Assembly: GCF_021917145.1 (NCBI RefSeq)
Contig: NC_061061.1
Coordinates: forward strand, 3,605,390-3,669,389
DNA: 64,000 bases
Reading direction: 5' to 3'
Origin: Hypomesus transpacificus
Lineage: Eukaryota > Chordata > Actinopteri > Osmeriformes > Osmeridae
Shown in pieces: positions 21,500-32,882 of this stretch (its first letter is position 1; every line of letters starts with the position of its first letter). A program made the position numbers and the translations under genes. Below the pieces are notes generated by a model, which saw nothing but the letters and a program-made list of their open reading frames with translations, had not been told where the DNA came from and made no database searches.

Positions 21500-22232
21500 T
21501 AGGGCTGGGCGATATGGGTAAAAAATTATCAATATAGATATTTACATTCGATAACGATAATTCAACGATAGACCACAGATCTGTTGTAGTAGCTAAATAA
21601 GTTTCCTCCTCAACTTTTTCCCCACACTCGGCATTAAGTTTAGGCAGAGCGGTGTGAGAGAAATGTTTGCTGCCAGGGAGCACGTACCTGGGGTCAAGTA
21701 ACTTAAGCTTTTTAAAACCTTGCTTTTTATCAATAGCCTACCCATCAATACCTTGGCGCAAACTCACACTTTCTGCATGTTCCAACGAGTGATTTTGGTG
21801 GTAAAAAAGGTTTCTTATATACTAGTGTAATAATTGGACCAATAAGCTGTTCCTATTGGTCCAGAAGATGTTCTCAAAAGTTAATAAATCCGTTTATTGA
21901 CCTCCCGAATGTTCGCAGAGGTCAATAAACGTTTTTAACCAACCTGAGAGTTGTTCTGTTCATGAAATAAAGTATTTGAGTAACTCCAGAGTTGTTGATA
22001 TGTTGCCTTGGAGATGTAGTGACGTCACCAGTGCAAGTGCAGCTGATTGCTCTGACAACATGGCGTCTGCTCCAACTTCCTGCTGCATCACAGAAATTAA
22101 ATGGACTGCTGTTCCTAATTAATCTCTATCGACATTATCAATATTATTGAAAATGAATTAATGTTAAAATATCTTTGTTGAGGGAAGTCATTACTTCGAC
22201 AGTTATTTTTATCGATTTATCGCCCAGCCCTA
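21500..22232. mobile_element. hAT-type MITE with perfect 8-bp target duplication
   Basis: Ends are tagggctgggcgat and atcgcccagcccta, exact inverted repeats. The direct repeat gttagatg flanks it at 21492-21499 and 22233-22240. 733 bp, AT-rich, with no transposase; the small frames inside are not meaningful. Confidence 0.93.
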
Positions 22233-22240
22233 GTTAGATG

Positions 22241-22816
22241 TACTGCTTCAAATTGAAAACTGAGGCAATATTTTGAGTTAAGACACTTTTTTTTTTACAT
22301 GTCAATTTTGTTCATTAAAAATCTAAACTTTTTGTTACGAAGCATTTGTTGGAGTAACACAAGTTTTTCAGGACAAATTAACACGATCTGGCTTCTGCGT
22401 TTGTGACAGGCAGCTACTGACCGTAGTAGCCTGTATGCCTTGTTGTTTGTAGATTTCTGTGAAACTTGCTAAATAAACATTAGCTAGCTACACTATGTAG
22501 GCTATCCTTTAAGCTAAATATCTATAACTTTTTTCGACCATTGGATTGTCAAAGAAAGTCAAACCTTTTTAGTTATGAAGAATCCCGGTTTATCCACTAA
22601 TCACTAGAAGGGTCATATCTGTCTAACCAAATAATATATTTAAAACCTGGGTGCTGTTCTACACTGCCCACAATTATGTATATTTCATTACTTAATGTAA
22701 TGCGGAACTACTGTTAAATACTTGCGGTCTTTAGGGACACCTAATCTGTTGCCCCGCTTTAGCTCTGAAGCTCTGATTGGAGCCGCTGTGAGTCAGCGAT
22801 ATCTTGCAGCACTAAG
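22241..22816. other. Interval upstream of a BED-finger relic
   Basis: AT-rich; no gene. It may contain the lost 5' part of the hAT element whose BED finger follows. Confidence 0.3.
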
Positions 22817-23005
22817 GATGAGTGTGGCAACCCACGAAAGATGGACCCGCCTGCCTCTTTAACATCGCAAGTTTGGGAAAACTTCAGTTTCCCATTCAGT
22901 TACAGTAGTACAGGCGAGAGAGTGGGGAATAAGACAAGCACTGTGTGTCGGTGTTGTTCAGCAGTTGTGGGGTATGTGAGTGGAAATACATCTAACATGC
23001 TAACT
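22817..23005 (+). pseudogene. BED zinc finger of a hAT transposase, truncated
   Basis: The plus strand reads SQVWENFSFPFSY, then NKTSTVCRCCSAVVGY and SGNTSNML, the pattern of a BED finger (aromatic start, C-x2-C, then a His pair). The frame is cut before the histidines by the terminus of another element at 23006. Confidence 0.65.
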
Positions 23006-23226
23006 AGGGATGCACGATATTGAATTTGAGCCGATATTCGATATGCCGATATTTACAAGCTCATTTTGGCCGATTGCCGATGCCGATACCGATATATACA
23101 CCTCTGCTTTTTAATTATTGAAAAGTCTCTTCTGTACTAGAATTAATCTGTTATTATGATGGGGTACTTGCTGTAGATACGGGACAGTAAAAACTTGATT
23201 TGTATCATTTTAGAAATAGACATTTA
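23006..23226. mobile_element. Left end of a hAT element of the tagggatgcacgat type
   Basis: It begins tagggatgcacgatattg, followed by gccgatattcgatatgccg words typical of this subfamily. A Harbinger-like element interrupts it at 23227. No right terminus was found in the window, so the copy is truncated. Confidence 0.6.
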
Positions 23227-23883
23227 GGCCGAATCCCAATACTCCCCCTTACCCCTTCCCCTTTGCGCGTTCCTGTGAGAGCTAGTGGTGTCCCAATACT
23301 CTTTTGGAGCTAGGGGAAGAGCTAAGACTAAGGGGTATACACCCCTTAAAACCAAGTAAGATCGGGAGCTTACTTGAAACCTAGGGCTATGTGAAAACTG
23401 CACGACCGGCAACAATGGCGACCAGATCATCCAGAGAGTCCGATAAATGTAATATTTTCGCCTTAATTCATTGATAAAAAAATTATGACAGTCTTGTTTT
23501 GTGTTATATACAGTCATGAACATATATACTTGCAACCATTTTCCTAATTGAAACGTTTAAAAAAAATTCTAGTTTGGTACGCTAATGTTACAGTTCTGAA
23601 TTGCACAACAGTCCCGCATTTCTTTGACTAGCATGTCTACAGTTCTAAGTAAAACTCAATTAGCAGCGAATTTCGTTTAATATCAGTGCATAACACTACT
23701 TGCTTTGGAGATATCGATACGTGCTAGATGACGTACCTGTAACCAAGTGGCGTCCCATTTCCTAGGGCTATGTAGCCCTTACACCTTACTTTCTTACCTT
23801 ACTTACCTTACTTTCGAGGGCCAAGGGCTAGGGGTAAATTAAGGGAAAGGGGAAGGAGTAAGGGGAAGTATTGGGATTCGGCC
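23227..23883. mobile_element. PIF/Harbinger-like MITE, TTA target duplication
   Basis: Ends are ggccgaatcccaatactc and tattgggattcggcc, inverted. The 3-bp repeat tta is at 23224-23226 and 23884-23886. The subterminal part is rich in aaggggaag/ccccttccc words. Non-coding. Confidence 0.85.
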
Positions 23884-23886
23884 TTA

Positions 23887-25569
23887 CTCATGAAAACTAT
23901 TGAAATTATTTCAAATATGGCAGATTTATTTATATTTTCACATCACAATTTTCATACTTGAACAGTACCTCCTGGAAGTTTCAAACAAAATGCAAAAATG
24001 CAAACGTTTTTTTTACCCGAAAAATCCACCCATTACGTTCTTATTTTGGCTGGTACGTTTTTTTGGGGGGGGAAATCGAGACATTATAGATAATTCCATG
24101 CATTTTTTTCGGAAGGGAAGATAAATTTGAACTCTTTGATGTGAAAACGTTAGCTACCTTAGCTAGCTAGCTACTGGCAAGTAGCTTACATTAGCTAACA
24201 ACGTTAGCTACCAACTGAAGGTTGTCAGTGCAGGCTAGTAAATGTTAGCCAGAGCCTTATTATGGCTTTGATGTTAGCTCTAGCTACTGTACACTCACAT
24301 AACGGTTCCCATTCAGCACACCAGCATGACAGTCACAACCTATAGACAACGAACCTCTCATTGTCAATGTTGATGGCCGTGTGCTAGTGAGATATGGCAC
24401 TCTCAAAATGCCAGCCGTAGTTGTACGGGGGGAAGGGGCTGGGCTTGCTGTTAGATACTTTGAAGGTGTAACTAGTACTGTCGCAAGTTTAGGATTGTAT
24501 TCCGCACAAGACGCGGAATATGAGGTGCTGTGAGATGATGTCATTAGACATATCACAGCACCTGCAATTGTGCTGCGCTGCAGTCGTTTCTACTATAAGT
24601 TTGTTGAGGTATACCAGTAGTCATGGTATGTTTGTTATTTGACAGATTTGGAACTATGTATTACCTAGCTACAGGCATTGAAGTATTTTCCTAGCAATGC
24701 TTTATTTGGTAGTGGTTGTCATGTTGACTATACGCTGTTTTAGGAAAAGTGATACTAGTACTAGTACATGTATGTTTGTAACTAGACAGCCTCTTTTTTT
24801 AACTTTGTAATAACTATGTATTTCCAGTGGTTTTCATGTTATGTTGCAGTCATCAAGTTTTTGAGGAAAAGTACTACCATATATTTGTAACCAGACAGCC
24901 TCTTTCTTGAAATGTTCTAACAATGATTATTTATTTCCAAGCTACAAGTGTTGAAGTTTTTTCTTAGCAATGGTATATTTGCTGTCCATTTCTATTCCTG
25001 ATTGTAAATGACAGTAAAAGATGCACACTTACACTGGTAGGAACACATTTTGATAGCATATGGACACGGTTTGCATGCTGATTTGGCAATTTTCCGGGGG
25101 GGTACTTTTATTAGATTTTGAGAATTTGTCCGGGGGTTACTTTTATTCCGGGGAGTTACTTTTATTCGGGAGGTAAAAGTATGTTCATATACCTCCAATC
25201 CTTCTTTGTTGTCATCCGTTCTTAGGTACATAGCTATCTTACATAACCATGGCTACGCTTGTATAATTGTAGCATTACAATTAAAAACTATACACACACA
25301 GCACACATTTTTCGCTCTGTTTAATATGGCATAGTGGATGATGGACTACAAATCATTTTGTCTATTCCAATATGTAATGATAGTATTCAATGACACAAAT
25401 CTGTGTTCAAGAAAGAGTGGGCTGGAGTCGCAGAGGTCCAATAATATCAGCTTTTAATGCAGCAGTTGGAAACAAGGACAGAGCTCTGGGGTTGTCTCCG
25501 TTCCCCTACCTGCAACATTGTTTGGGTTGGTTAACAAAGTCCAACTAACTATCTGTCCCTGCCCCAGCA
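23887..25569. other. Interval with local duplications, no gene
   Basis: Contains an imperfect tandem duplication (about 24640-24980, shared words gaaaagt, ccagacagcctctttcttg and agcaatg). Also contains an 11-bp inverted repeat, aggtgctgtga at 24523-24533 with its complement at 24553-24563, and a short array of ttacttttattc words near 25100-25165. No domain-bearing frame. Confidence 0.5.
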
Positions 25570-25904
25570 TACAGTGCCCTCCAAAAGTATTGGAACAGTG
25601 AAGCCAATTCCTTTATTTTTGCTGTAGACTGAAAACATTTGGGCTTGACATCAAACGATGAATGTGAAACCAGAGATCAACGTTTCAGCTTTTATTTCCA
25701 GGTATTTACATCAGGATCTGATGCACAAATTAGAAAATATCACCTTTTTGTTCGAACCCACCCATTTGTCACGTGAGCAAAAGTATTGGAACATATGACT
25801 GACAGGTGTGTTTTGTTGCCCAGGTGTGTCCTATTACATACATTATTCAATCAATAAATACCACTGAATGTCTACACTCAGGTTCAGATTGGGTAAGATA
25901 GGTT

Positions 25905-26897
25905 TTGTCTATGCAGACTGTATTCAGAGGTGAAAACAACATGAAAACCGGAGCGCTGTCTTTGGGTGAAAAACAAGCAATTGTGAGTCTTAGAGAAGAT
26001 GGAAAATCAATCAGAGCCATTGCAGAAACATTGGCCATAGCCAGTACAACCATTTGGAATGTCCTGAAGAAGAAGAAAACTACTGGTGTACTAAGTAACA
26101 GACGTCGAACAGGTAGACCAAGGAAAACATCAGCAGTTGATGACAGAAACATTGTGAGAGCTGTAAAGAAAGACCCTAAAACAACTGTTAGTGAGATCAG
26201 CAACAACCTCCAGATGGCAGGAGTGAAGGTATCACTATCTACTGTTCGCAGAAGACTTCATGAACAAAAGTACAAGGGCTACACCAGAAGATGCAAACCA
26301 CTCATTAGCAAGAAGAATAGGAAGGCCAGGCTGGAATTTGCCAAAAAGTACAGAGATGAACCTCAAAAATTCTGGGACAAAGTTTTATGGACTGATGAGA
26401 CAAAGATTAACTTTTACCAAAGTGATGGAAAGGCTAAAGTTTGGAGAAAGAAAGGAACTGCTCATGATCCCAAACACACAAGCTCATCTGTGAAACACGG
26501 TGGAGGTAATGTCATGGCTTGGGCTTGCATGGCTTCTTCTAGGACGGGCTCATTAATCTTCATTGAGGATGTAACACATGATGGCAGCAGCAAAATGAAC
26601 TCGGAAGTCTACAGAAACATTTTGTCTGCCAATTTAAGGAAAGATGCAACCAAACTGATTGGCAGAGCCTTCATCATGCAGCAAGATAACGACCCAAAAC
26701 ACACTGCCAAAACAACAAAGGAGTTCATCAGGGGCAAGAAATGGAAGGTATTAGACTGGCCAAGTCAATCTCCAGACTTAAACCCTATAGAGCATGCATT
26801 TTACCTGCTTAAGAGGAGACTGAAGGGAGGAACCCCACAAAACAAACAACAACTGAAAGAGGCTGCAGTGAAAGCCTGGGAAAGCATCAAAAAGTAA
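25905..26897 (+). pseudogene. Tc1-like transposase A, premature stop near C-terminus
   Basis: Catalyses cut-and-paste transposition in the nucleus at TA sites. The 330 codons comprise a paired-like helix-turn-helix region (residues about 15-60, KQAIVSLREDGKSIRAIA), a GRPRK basic hook near 70, and a DDE catalytic domain. The catalytic acids lie in LWTDETKINF, in MQQDNDPKHTA, and in the Glu of SPDLNPIEH, 34 residues apart as in Tc1. Compared with copy B, a GAA codon has become TAA after AWESIKK, removing the last 26 residues; upstream it is almost identical (one visible difference is SNNLQ versus SHNLQ). The first ATG used here may not be the native start; MKTGALSLGE at residue 13 is a likely alternative. 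Confidence 0.85.
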
Positions 26898-27009
26898 GAA
26901 TGCAAAAGTTTGGTGACGTCAATGGGTCACAGACTTGCTGCAGTTATTGAAAGCAAAGGATTTGCAACTAAATATTAAGTCTTATTCACTTAAATATGTT
27001 TTAAGTATA

Positions 27010-28670
27010 CAGTGCCCTCCAAAAGTATTGGAACAGTGAGGCGAATTCCTTTATTTTTGCTGTAGACTGAAAACATTTGGGCTTGACATCAAATAATGAA
27101 CGTGAGACCAGAGATCAACGTTTCAGCTTTTATTTCCAGGTATTTACATCAGGATCTGATGCACAACTAAGAAAATATCACATTTTGTTTGAATCCACCC
27201 ATTTGTCATGTGATCAAAAGTATTGGAACAGATATACTTAAAACATATTTAAGTGAATAAGACTTAATATTTAGTTGCAAATCCTTTGCTTTCAATAACT
27301 GCAGCAAGTCTGTGACCCATTGACGTCACCAAACTTTTGCATTCTTCCTTTTTGATGCTTTCCCAGGCTTTCACTGCAGCCTCTTTCAGTTGTTGTTTGT
27401 TTTGTGGGGTTCCTCCCTTCAGTCTCCTCTTAAGCAGGTAAAATGCATGCTCTATAGGGTTTAAGTCTGGAGATTGACTTGGCCAGTCTAATACCTTCCA
27501 TTTCTTGCCCCTGATGAACTCCTTTGTTGTTTTGGCAGTGTGTTTTGGGTCGTTATCTTGCTGCATGATGAAGGCTCTGCCAATCAGTTTGGTTGCATCT
27601 TTCCTTAAATTGGCAGACAAAATGTTTCTGTAGACTTCCGAGTTCATTTTGCTGCTGCCATCATGTGTTACATCCTCAATGAAGATTAATGAGCCCGTCC
27701 TAGAAGAAGCCATGCAAGCCCAAGCCATGACATTACCTCCACCGTGTTTCACAGATGAGCTTGTGTGTTTGGGATCATGAGCAGTTCCTTTCTTTCTCCA
27801 AACTTTAGCCTTTCCATCACTTTGGTAAAAGTTAATCTTTGTCTCATCAGTCCATAAAACTTTGTCCCAGAATTTTTGAGGTTCATCTCTGTACTTTTTG
27901 GCAAATTCCAGCCTGGCCTTCCTATTCTTCTTGCTAATGAGTGGTTTGCATCTTCTGGTGTAGCCCTTGTACTTTTGTTCATGAAGTCTTCTGCGAACAG
28001 TAGATAGTGATACCTTCACTCCTGCCATCTGGAGGTTGTGGCTGATCTCACTAACAGTTGTTTTAGGGTCTTTCTTTACAGCTCTCACAATGTTTCTGTC
28101 ATCAACTGCTGATGTTTTCCTTGGTCTACCTGTTCGACGTCTGTTACTTAGTACACCAGTAGTTTTCTTCTTCTTCAGGACATTCCAAATGGTTGTACTG
28201 GCTATGGCCAATGTTTCTGCAATGGCTCTGATTGATTTTCCATCTTCTCTAAGACTCACAATTGCTTGTTTTTCACCCAAAGACAGCGCTCCGGTTTTCA
28301 TGTTGTTTTCACCTCTGAATACAGTCTGCATAGACAAAACCTATCTTACCCAATCTGAACCTGAGTGTAGACATTCAGTGGTATTTATTGATTGAATAAT
28401 GTATGTAATAGGACACACCTGGGCAACAAAACACACCTGTCAGTCATATGTTCCAATACTTTTGCTCACGTGACAAATGGGTGGGTTCGAACAAAAAGGT
28501 GATATTTTCTAATTTGTGCATCAGATCCTGATGTAAATACCTGGAAATAAAAGCTGAAACGTTGATCTCTGGTTTCACATTCATCGTTTGATGTCAAGCC
28601 CAAATGTTTTCAGTCTACAGCAAAAATAAAGGAATTGGCCTCACTGTTCCAATACTTTTGGAGGGCACTG
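27010..28670 (-). mobile_element. Tc1-like IR/DR transposon B, complete, inserted in A
   Basis: 1661 bp, with TA at both borders (27008-27009, 28671-28672). Both terminal repeats start cagtgccctcc in the outward-in direction. B lies in inverse orientation to A and entered at a TA at the inner edge of A's right terminal repeat. Its coding region is intact. Confidence 0.95.
27264..28337 (-). CDS. Tc1-like transposase B, intact
   Basis: A 357-codon frame, full length for a Tc1 transposase (about 340-360). It has the same order as copy A: helix-turn-helix region, GRPRK hook, and DDE domain with LWTDET, MQQDNDPKH and SPDLNPIEH (DD34E). It continues past the point where A is truncated, ending KGFATKY. 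No stop or frameshift is present and all catalytic residues are in place, so it could be an active enzyme, though activity is not shown by sequence alone. The start may be the methionine at residue 1 or at 13. It would recognise the IR/DR ends present on both copies. Confidence 0.9.
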   Translation of the reverse strand: MSMQTVFRGENNMKTGALSLGEKQAIVSLREDGKSIRAIAETLAIASTTIWNVLKKKKTTGVLSNRRRTGRPRKTSAVDDRNIVRAVKKDPKTTVSEISHNLQMAGVKVSLSTVRRRLHEQKYKGYTRRCKPLISKKNRKARLEFAKKYRDEPQKFWDKVLWTDETKINFYQSDGKAKVWRKKGTAHDPKHTSSSVKHGGGNVMAWACMASSRTGSLIFIEDVTHDGSSKMNSEVYRNILSANLRKDATKLIGRAFIMQQDNDPKHTAKTTKEFIRGKKWKVLDWPSQSPDLNPIEHAFYLLKRRLKGGTPQNKQQLKEAAVKAWESIKKEECKSLVTSMGHRLAAVIESKGFATKY

Positions 28671-28897
28671 TATCTGTTCCAATACTTTTGCTCACATGAC
28701 AAATGGGTGGATTCAAACAAAATGTGATATTTTCTTAGTTGTGCATCAGATCCTGATGTAAATACCTGGAAATAAAAGCTGAAACGTTGATCTCTGGTCT
28801 CACGTTCATTATTTGATGTCAAGCCCAAATGTTTTTAGTCTACAGCAAAAATAAAGGAATTCGCCTCACTGTTCCAATACTTTTGGAGGGCACTGTA

Positions 28898-29526
28898 TAT
28901 TATACAGTGACAGTGCAGTAAAACAAAAAACACAAGAAGAGGGTTGAGCTTGTTCTCCTGTGCAGCAGGGAGTTGTTCTTGCCTACGCGTCCTACTCCCA
29001 CCTTCTCGGGTGCCGTCTCCACCCGGTTTCAAGGTTGTTTCTGAAAATGAAGAGATGGACACAAAATACAGCTTTTTTTCCCAGACTCTGTGGTTGAAAC
29101 TTGTCTGGATTGTTCGTCTTTCTCCGCCCCCACCCCGACTCCCACCGCCCAGTGTTAGACACAACGTTTCAACCTGAGCACACTTCTAAGTTCATAAGAC
29201 AGAACTTTAATAAGCATAATGCATACATTTAATAAGCACAATGCATACATTTAATAAGCACAATATATTCTTTCATGAGAAACATCAGTATGGGCTAGTC
29301 AAACTAAACTATCTAGAGCAACACAGCTAGAACAACAAGGAAGCATAATCCCATCTCCATACCCACTTTAGGCATAAAGCAACAAGCGAGGAGCGAAGTA
29401 GGCGAAATTCAGTGAAAAAACGATGCGTTAGTGGATCATAGTGGGTAGGTTGCCCTGCACATATGCATACTTCCTTGTTGTTGAAAAGAGCACAGAAAAT
29501 AGTAAGTGGTGCAGTGAGCTGATACA
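28898..29526. other. Interval with a short tandem repeat
   Basis: Three units of a repeat around aataagcacaatgcatacat occur at about 29208-29270. Otherwise no gene; a proline/glycine-rich frame near 28944-29164 has no recognised domain. Confidence 0.5.
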
Positions 29527-29756
29527 GTGACCAGTCTATCATGGTATGAGTCATTTTATACCATGGTTACGATATATATCACGGTATAGTAATTGTTCTG
29601 TAAATATGTAAAACAAGACGTTGTTTTACATATTTTTTATAAAAAATAGACTGGCTATTATTTAAAGGCAACAACAGTACGAGCGTTCCAATTGGCTGAT
29701 GGGCAGTAATGCCATCCGCTTGGTGACCTACTCGCACCTCAATACGGATTCGTAAT

Positions 29757-30306
29757 CAGTGTTTCCCACAGATTAGAAAGCAATTTGTGGCGGGGGGCGG
29801 GAGTTCAAAATCATTCCTTTGTTAATAAATCGTTACACAGAACTTTATTGTATTAAATATTAAACCAAAATGATTCACACCTTCACAAAATCAACAACAA
29901 CAAACAAACAATTTCTGCATATGCAGGTAGCAACCTCCGTCGGCTCCCTGACGCCGGGTAAGAAGGGCTCCTTAGACTGCTCACCAAAAGTATGAAGGGG
30001 AACCCACTTGTCTTGCAGATTAATACATGTCCGTAGGTACCTAGCGAAAAGTAGCCTCAACTTTCCTAGACCTTTGGTTAAGGTACTAATGCTGAAGGCT
30101 CGCTGATATAGCTGACATTGTGACTGTGTGTGTATGTGAGAGAGGGGGAGGGGGAGCAGGAAAAGGAAATGCAGCGGAACGAATACGCTGTGTGTTTTAG
30201 CCTAAATATTGTTAAAAAAAGAGTTTTTTATTTAACGCAAAATGTGGCGGCCGGTGTTGATTCTGTGGCGCACCGCCACAAATTAGTCCATGTGTGGGAA
30301 ACACAG
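29757..30306. mobile_element. hAT-type MITE with cagtgtttcccaca ends
   Basis: Left end is cagtgtttcccacag, right end tgtgggaaacacag. The word gtaat flanks both sides, but a full 8-bp duplication is not evident. About 29930-30100 (read in reverse) matches 9190-9340 and 45580-45640. Confidence 0.75.
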
Positions 30307-30557
30307 GTAATGCCCTCCGACGAAAATTTCAAAATGAGTGACAGCATCGGCATGAATGTGGTCCGCTTAGACAAAATACACTCCACATCAGAAATTCCAT
30401 CAGACCAACGCAAATGTGCTTCAAGGTCAAACGAAAATAGCAAATAAAGTAAATGTCAAACTACAATTCTAAATATTGCAAAAATTCGATTTATATGATG
30501 GCTTGTATACAATACAACAACCATAGGAAAAAAATGAAAGTATACCACAGTTGAAAT

Positions 30558-30970
30558 GTTGATGTTAGTTTCCTCCAGGATCACAATGACTCTTTTTGAG
30601 AGACTTGTTGCTCTTGTGGGTTAGTTATAACAAAGTTAACTCTTGTGGGTTAGTTATAACAAAGTTAACTCTTGAACTCTTGTACTCGCTGCGAAATATT
30701 TTACTGTTGATTGTTCTTCTACAGGTACAGTCTTGCACTTTTTGGGGTTCATGTTGTTTTAATTTGTAACTTGTATAACTGCATGCTCTTATGGGTCTTC
30801 CCTTTGGCACTTGTTTAGTTTTTCACAATGTATGCTTCATGTTTTGGCTGCTCGCATTGTTTGGGACTACCTCGTTGTTATGATCAGTGACCTATGCTCT
30901 TTTGTAAAGCTTTCTCTTGGAAGTCGCTTTCGATAAAAGCGTCTGCTAAATGCACAAATGTAAATAAGAA
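30558..30970 (+). mobile_element. Inserted repeat with SINE/LINE-type 3' tail
   Basis: Absent from the homologous position in copy 1. It ends with tggaagtcgctttcgataaa followed by gcgtctgctaaatgc and an A-rich tail, the same 3' segment carried by the two SINEs in this window. It contains a two-unit tandem repeat of about 29 bp (30613-30670, ttagttataacaaagttaa). Confidence 0.6.
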
Positions 30971-31050
30971 TGAAACGGTATAGCCAAATCTCTCCCAGTA
31001 GACACATTTCTACCATCGCACGGTATATACCGTCATACCGCCCAGCCCTA

Positions 31051-32534
31051 AAAACTATTATTGTTTGGAATATTTTATATCTGGATGGAATATAAAATTC
31101 AGGATATTGGTATTGGGAAGAAAAATCACATTCTATTGGGCTTTACTGATTAGCATTTCTCACTTGAAGCCTTGATTGTGACTAAATGTGGTTCCCCTGG
31201 TGCTCCTATTGATATACAGAAAAAAAATCCTAAATTGCAAAAACAACAAAAAAGACCTCGTCACAGCTGGATCTAGTCTGTTGTATTGTCCCATTTGGTG
31301 TTCTGTCACACTGCATGCTTGCTTAGTAACTGACAATCCTCCTGAAACATTATTTATAGTGCTCTTATATATCATAGTGTAACTTAAAGTTAAACTAATG
31401 AATGATCAATGCAGATTGACGCCTCTCATTTGCCCCTAGGCCACACACCAGCAACATGTAGCAGAGCACGGGTGTGATGTCACATGTAGGCCTGCTTGTC
31501 TTAAAGACACAGACCCACTTTTATTGCTCCTTTGTTTGCTTCTTTTTTCACCCAAAATACATATGCCGCTGCTTAAAAAATGTATATCCCGGTAAGGTCA
31601 CAGCACCGGTTTATCATGCAACATTTGTACGTTTTGTAACCTGTTAGTTAAATATTATGTTAACACAAGAAATATCTATCTAACTATTTGTTGAGACTTT
31701 ACCCGGTTACTTTTCATTACTCTGACAAATCATTTGAACATAAAAAACATCCTCTTGAAAATACATGTATTAGTCATATTTGTTGGGGGTTTAATATTGG
31801 CCAAACAACCGAAACTAATTCCCCTTGTTTGAAGGAAGATGGGAAACTGAACAGTGTATTAACATGAACCAAATAATGCTAATGGTTTTACAGTTATTTG
31901 ACTCTATGGATTAAATCAGAGGAAGAATGGTCAAAGTAAGGTTAAATGAAATAGGAAAGGTTAACTCTTACCGACTCTACCATGATTATTGTAAATCAGA
32001 GATAGAAAGCAAGAGGTGAGGAAGGAGAAGGAGTAGGACAAGCTAGAACTGAGAAGGTCTCAGGAGATCAAGAATCCACAGAACAATGCTTCACAATTTC
32101 ATTTATACCCAAGAACAAACCAATCACACCATATGTTGACCCTTATCAATATATGACTAACAATGCTACAGTAAGCTACGCAATGAGGTGTGAGTACCAT
32201 CAAGTAGAGACTCCGTACAGCAACTCCAGATTTTATCATATGAGTGGTGGGGGCAAGATGACAACCAGCCTTACATATCCAAATAAATAAATACAGAAAT
32301 TGAATCGGAATCAAATCAGTAGCTTGTGAATCGAAATTATATAGAATCGGGTAATAGGTGTTGATACACGGTTCCAGTCATTTACATCCATCCTTGTCAT
32401 TGCTGACCTCTAAGTGCAACTGATGGGATTCGAGTTGGGTCTTTGTTGTAATGGCATGAGTGCAACTGTATTCATAGCTTAATCATAGTTTTCTATTTAT
32501 ACGTGATCTGAAAGATTTGTTCTGACATTTTCAG
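31051..32534. other. Interval upstream of ZNF-B
   Basis: AT-rich; no gene recognised. Probably holds part of the ZNF-B promoter or first intron, but no specific site can be assigned. Confidence 0.35.
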
Positions 32535-32595
32535 GTTCATGTGTAGATAACTTGGAACGCAACTTGGATCCTGTACGCATACCACAGATAAAGTG
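32535..32595 (+). other. Putative 5' exon of ZNF-B (61 bp)
   Basis: Bounded by an acceptor (gacattttcag) and a strong donor (gtgagt). It contains a stop in the frame that would join the main coding frame, so it would be untranslated. Exon status is inferred from splice signals only. Confidence 0.4.
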
Positions 32596-32676
32596 GTGAG
32601 TATGGAAATTGAAATGCTTGCATCTTAAAACACAACCATCAGAATTTTGTAACCTTACCATATCTATTTGTGCCAG

Positions 32677-32741
32677 CTTTTTGGGGGCTTGATGTAACTC
32701 AACCAACAGCTTGGAACCAGTGCTCACATGCTACAGCATTC
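32677..32741 (+). other. Putative 5' exon of ZNF-B (65 bp)
   Basis: Acceptor tatttgtgccag, donor gtaagt. Joined across the 141-bp intron to the next acceptor (ctttcag at 32882), it keeps the main frame open, but without an in-frame ATG. Confidence 0.4.
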
Positions 32742-32882
32742 GTAAGTACTATCCTTACAGTAAAATATGCCATATTTGCATTTGCAGTATCGTCAAGTAG
32801 GTCATTTGATTTGTTATCAATGATACTACCTTTTGTATAATACATTTATTTATGCAATGCTCTCTGCCTAAATATCTTTCAG

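Larger units (their letters stand above)
25572..28895 (+). mobile_element. Tc1-like IR/DR transposon A (outer), split by copy B
   Basis: Starts cagtgccctccaaaagtatt (25572), preceded by TA, and ends with the inverted sequence at 28895, followed by TA. Each terminal repeat is about 225 bp with two direct repeats around aaaagtattggaaca, the IR/DR design. The left part is 25572-27009. The right terminal repeat resumes at 28673 after copy B. Removing B and one TA restores an element of about 1.66 kb, the same size as B. Confidence 0.95.
29530..31050. mobile_element. hAT-type element copy 2, with nested insertions
   Basis: The right end ccgcccagcccta at 31050 matches copy 1 (ends 589), and 30340-30555 plus 30970-31050 align with 305-589. 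The left border near 29530 is decayed (atcatggtatgag words). Inside are the element at 29757-30306 and an insert at about 30558-30970 that is absent from copy 1. Confidence 0.6.

Noticed and set aside
25847..26206. 119-codon frame antisense to the Tc1 transposase (also at 28036-28395)
   Set aside because: Appears identically in both Tc1 copies because it is the complement of the transposase N-terminus.
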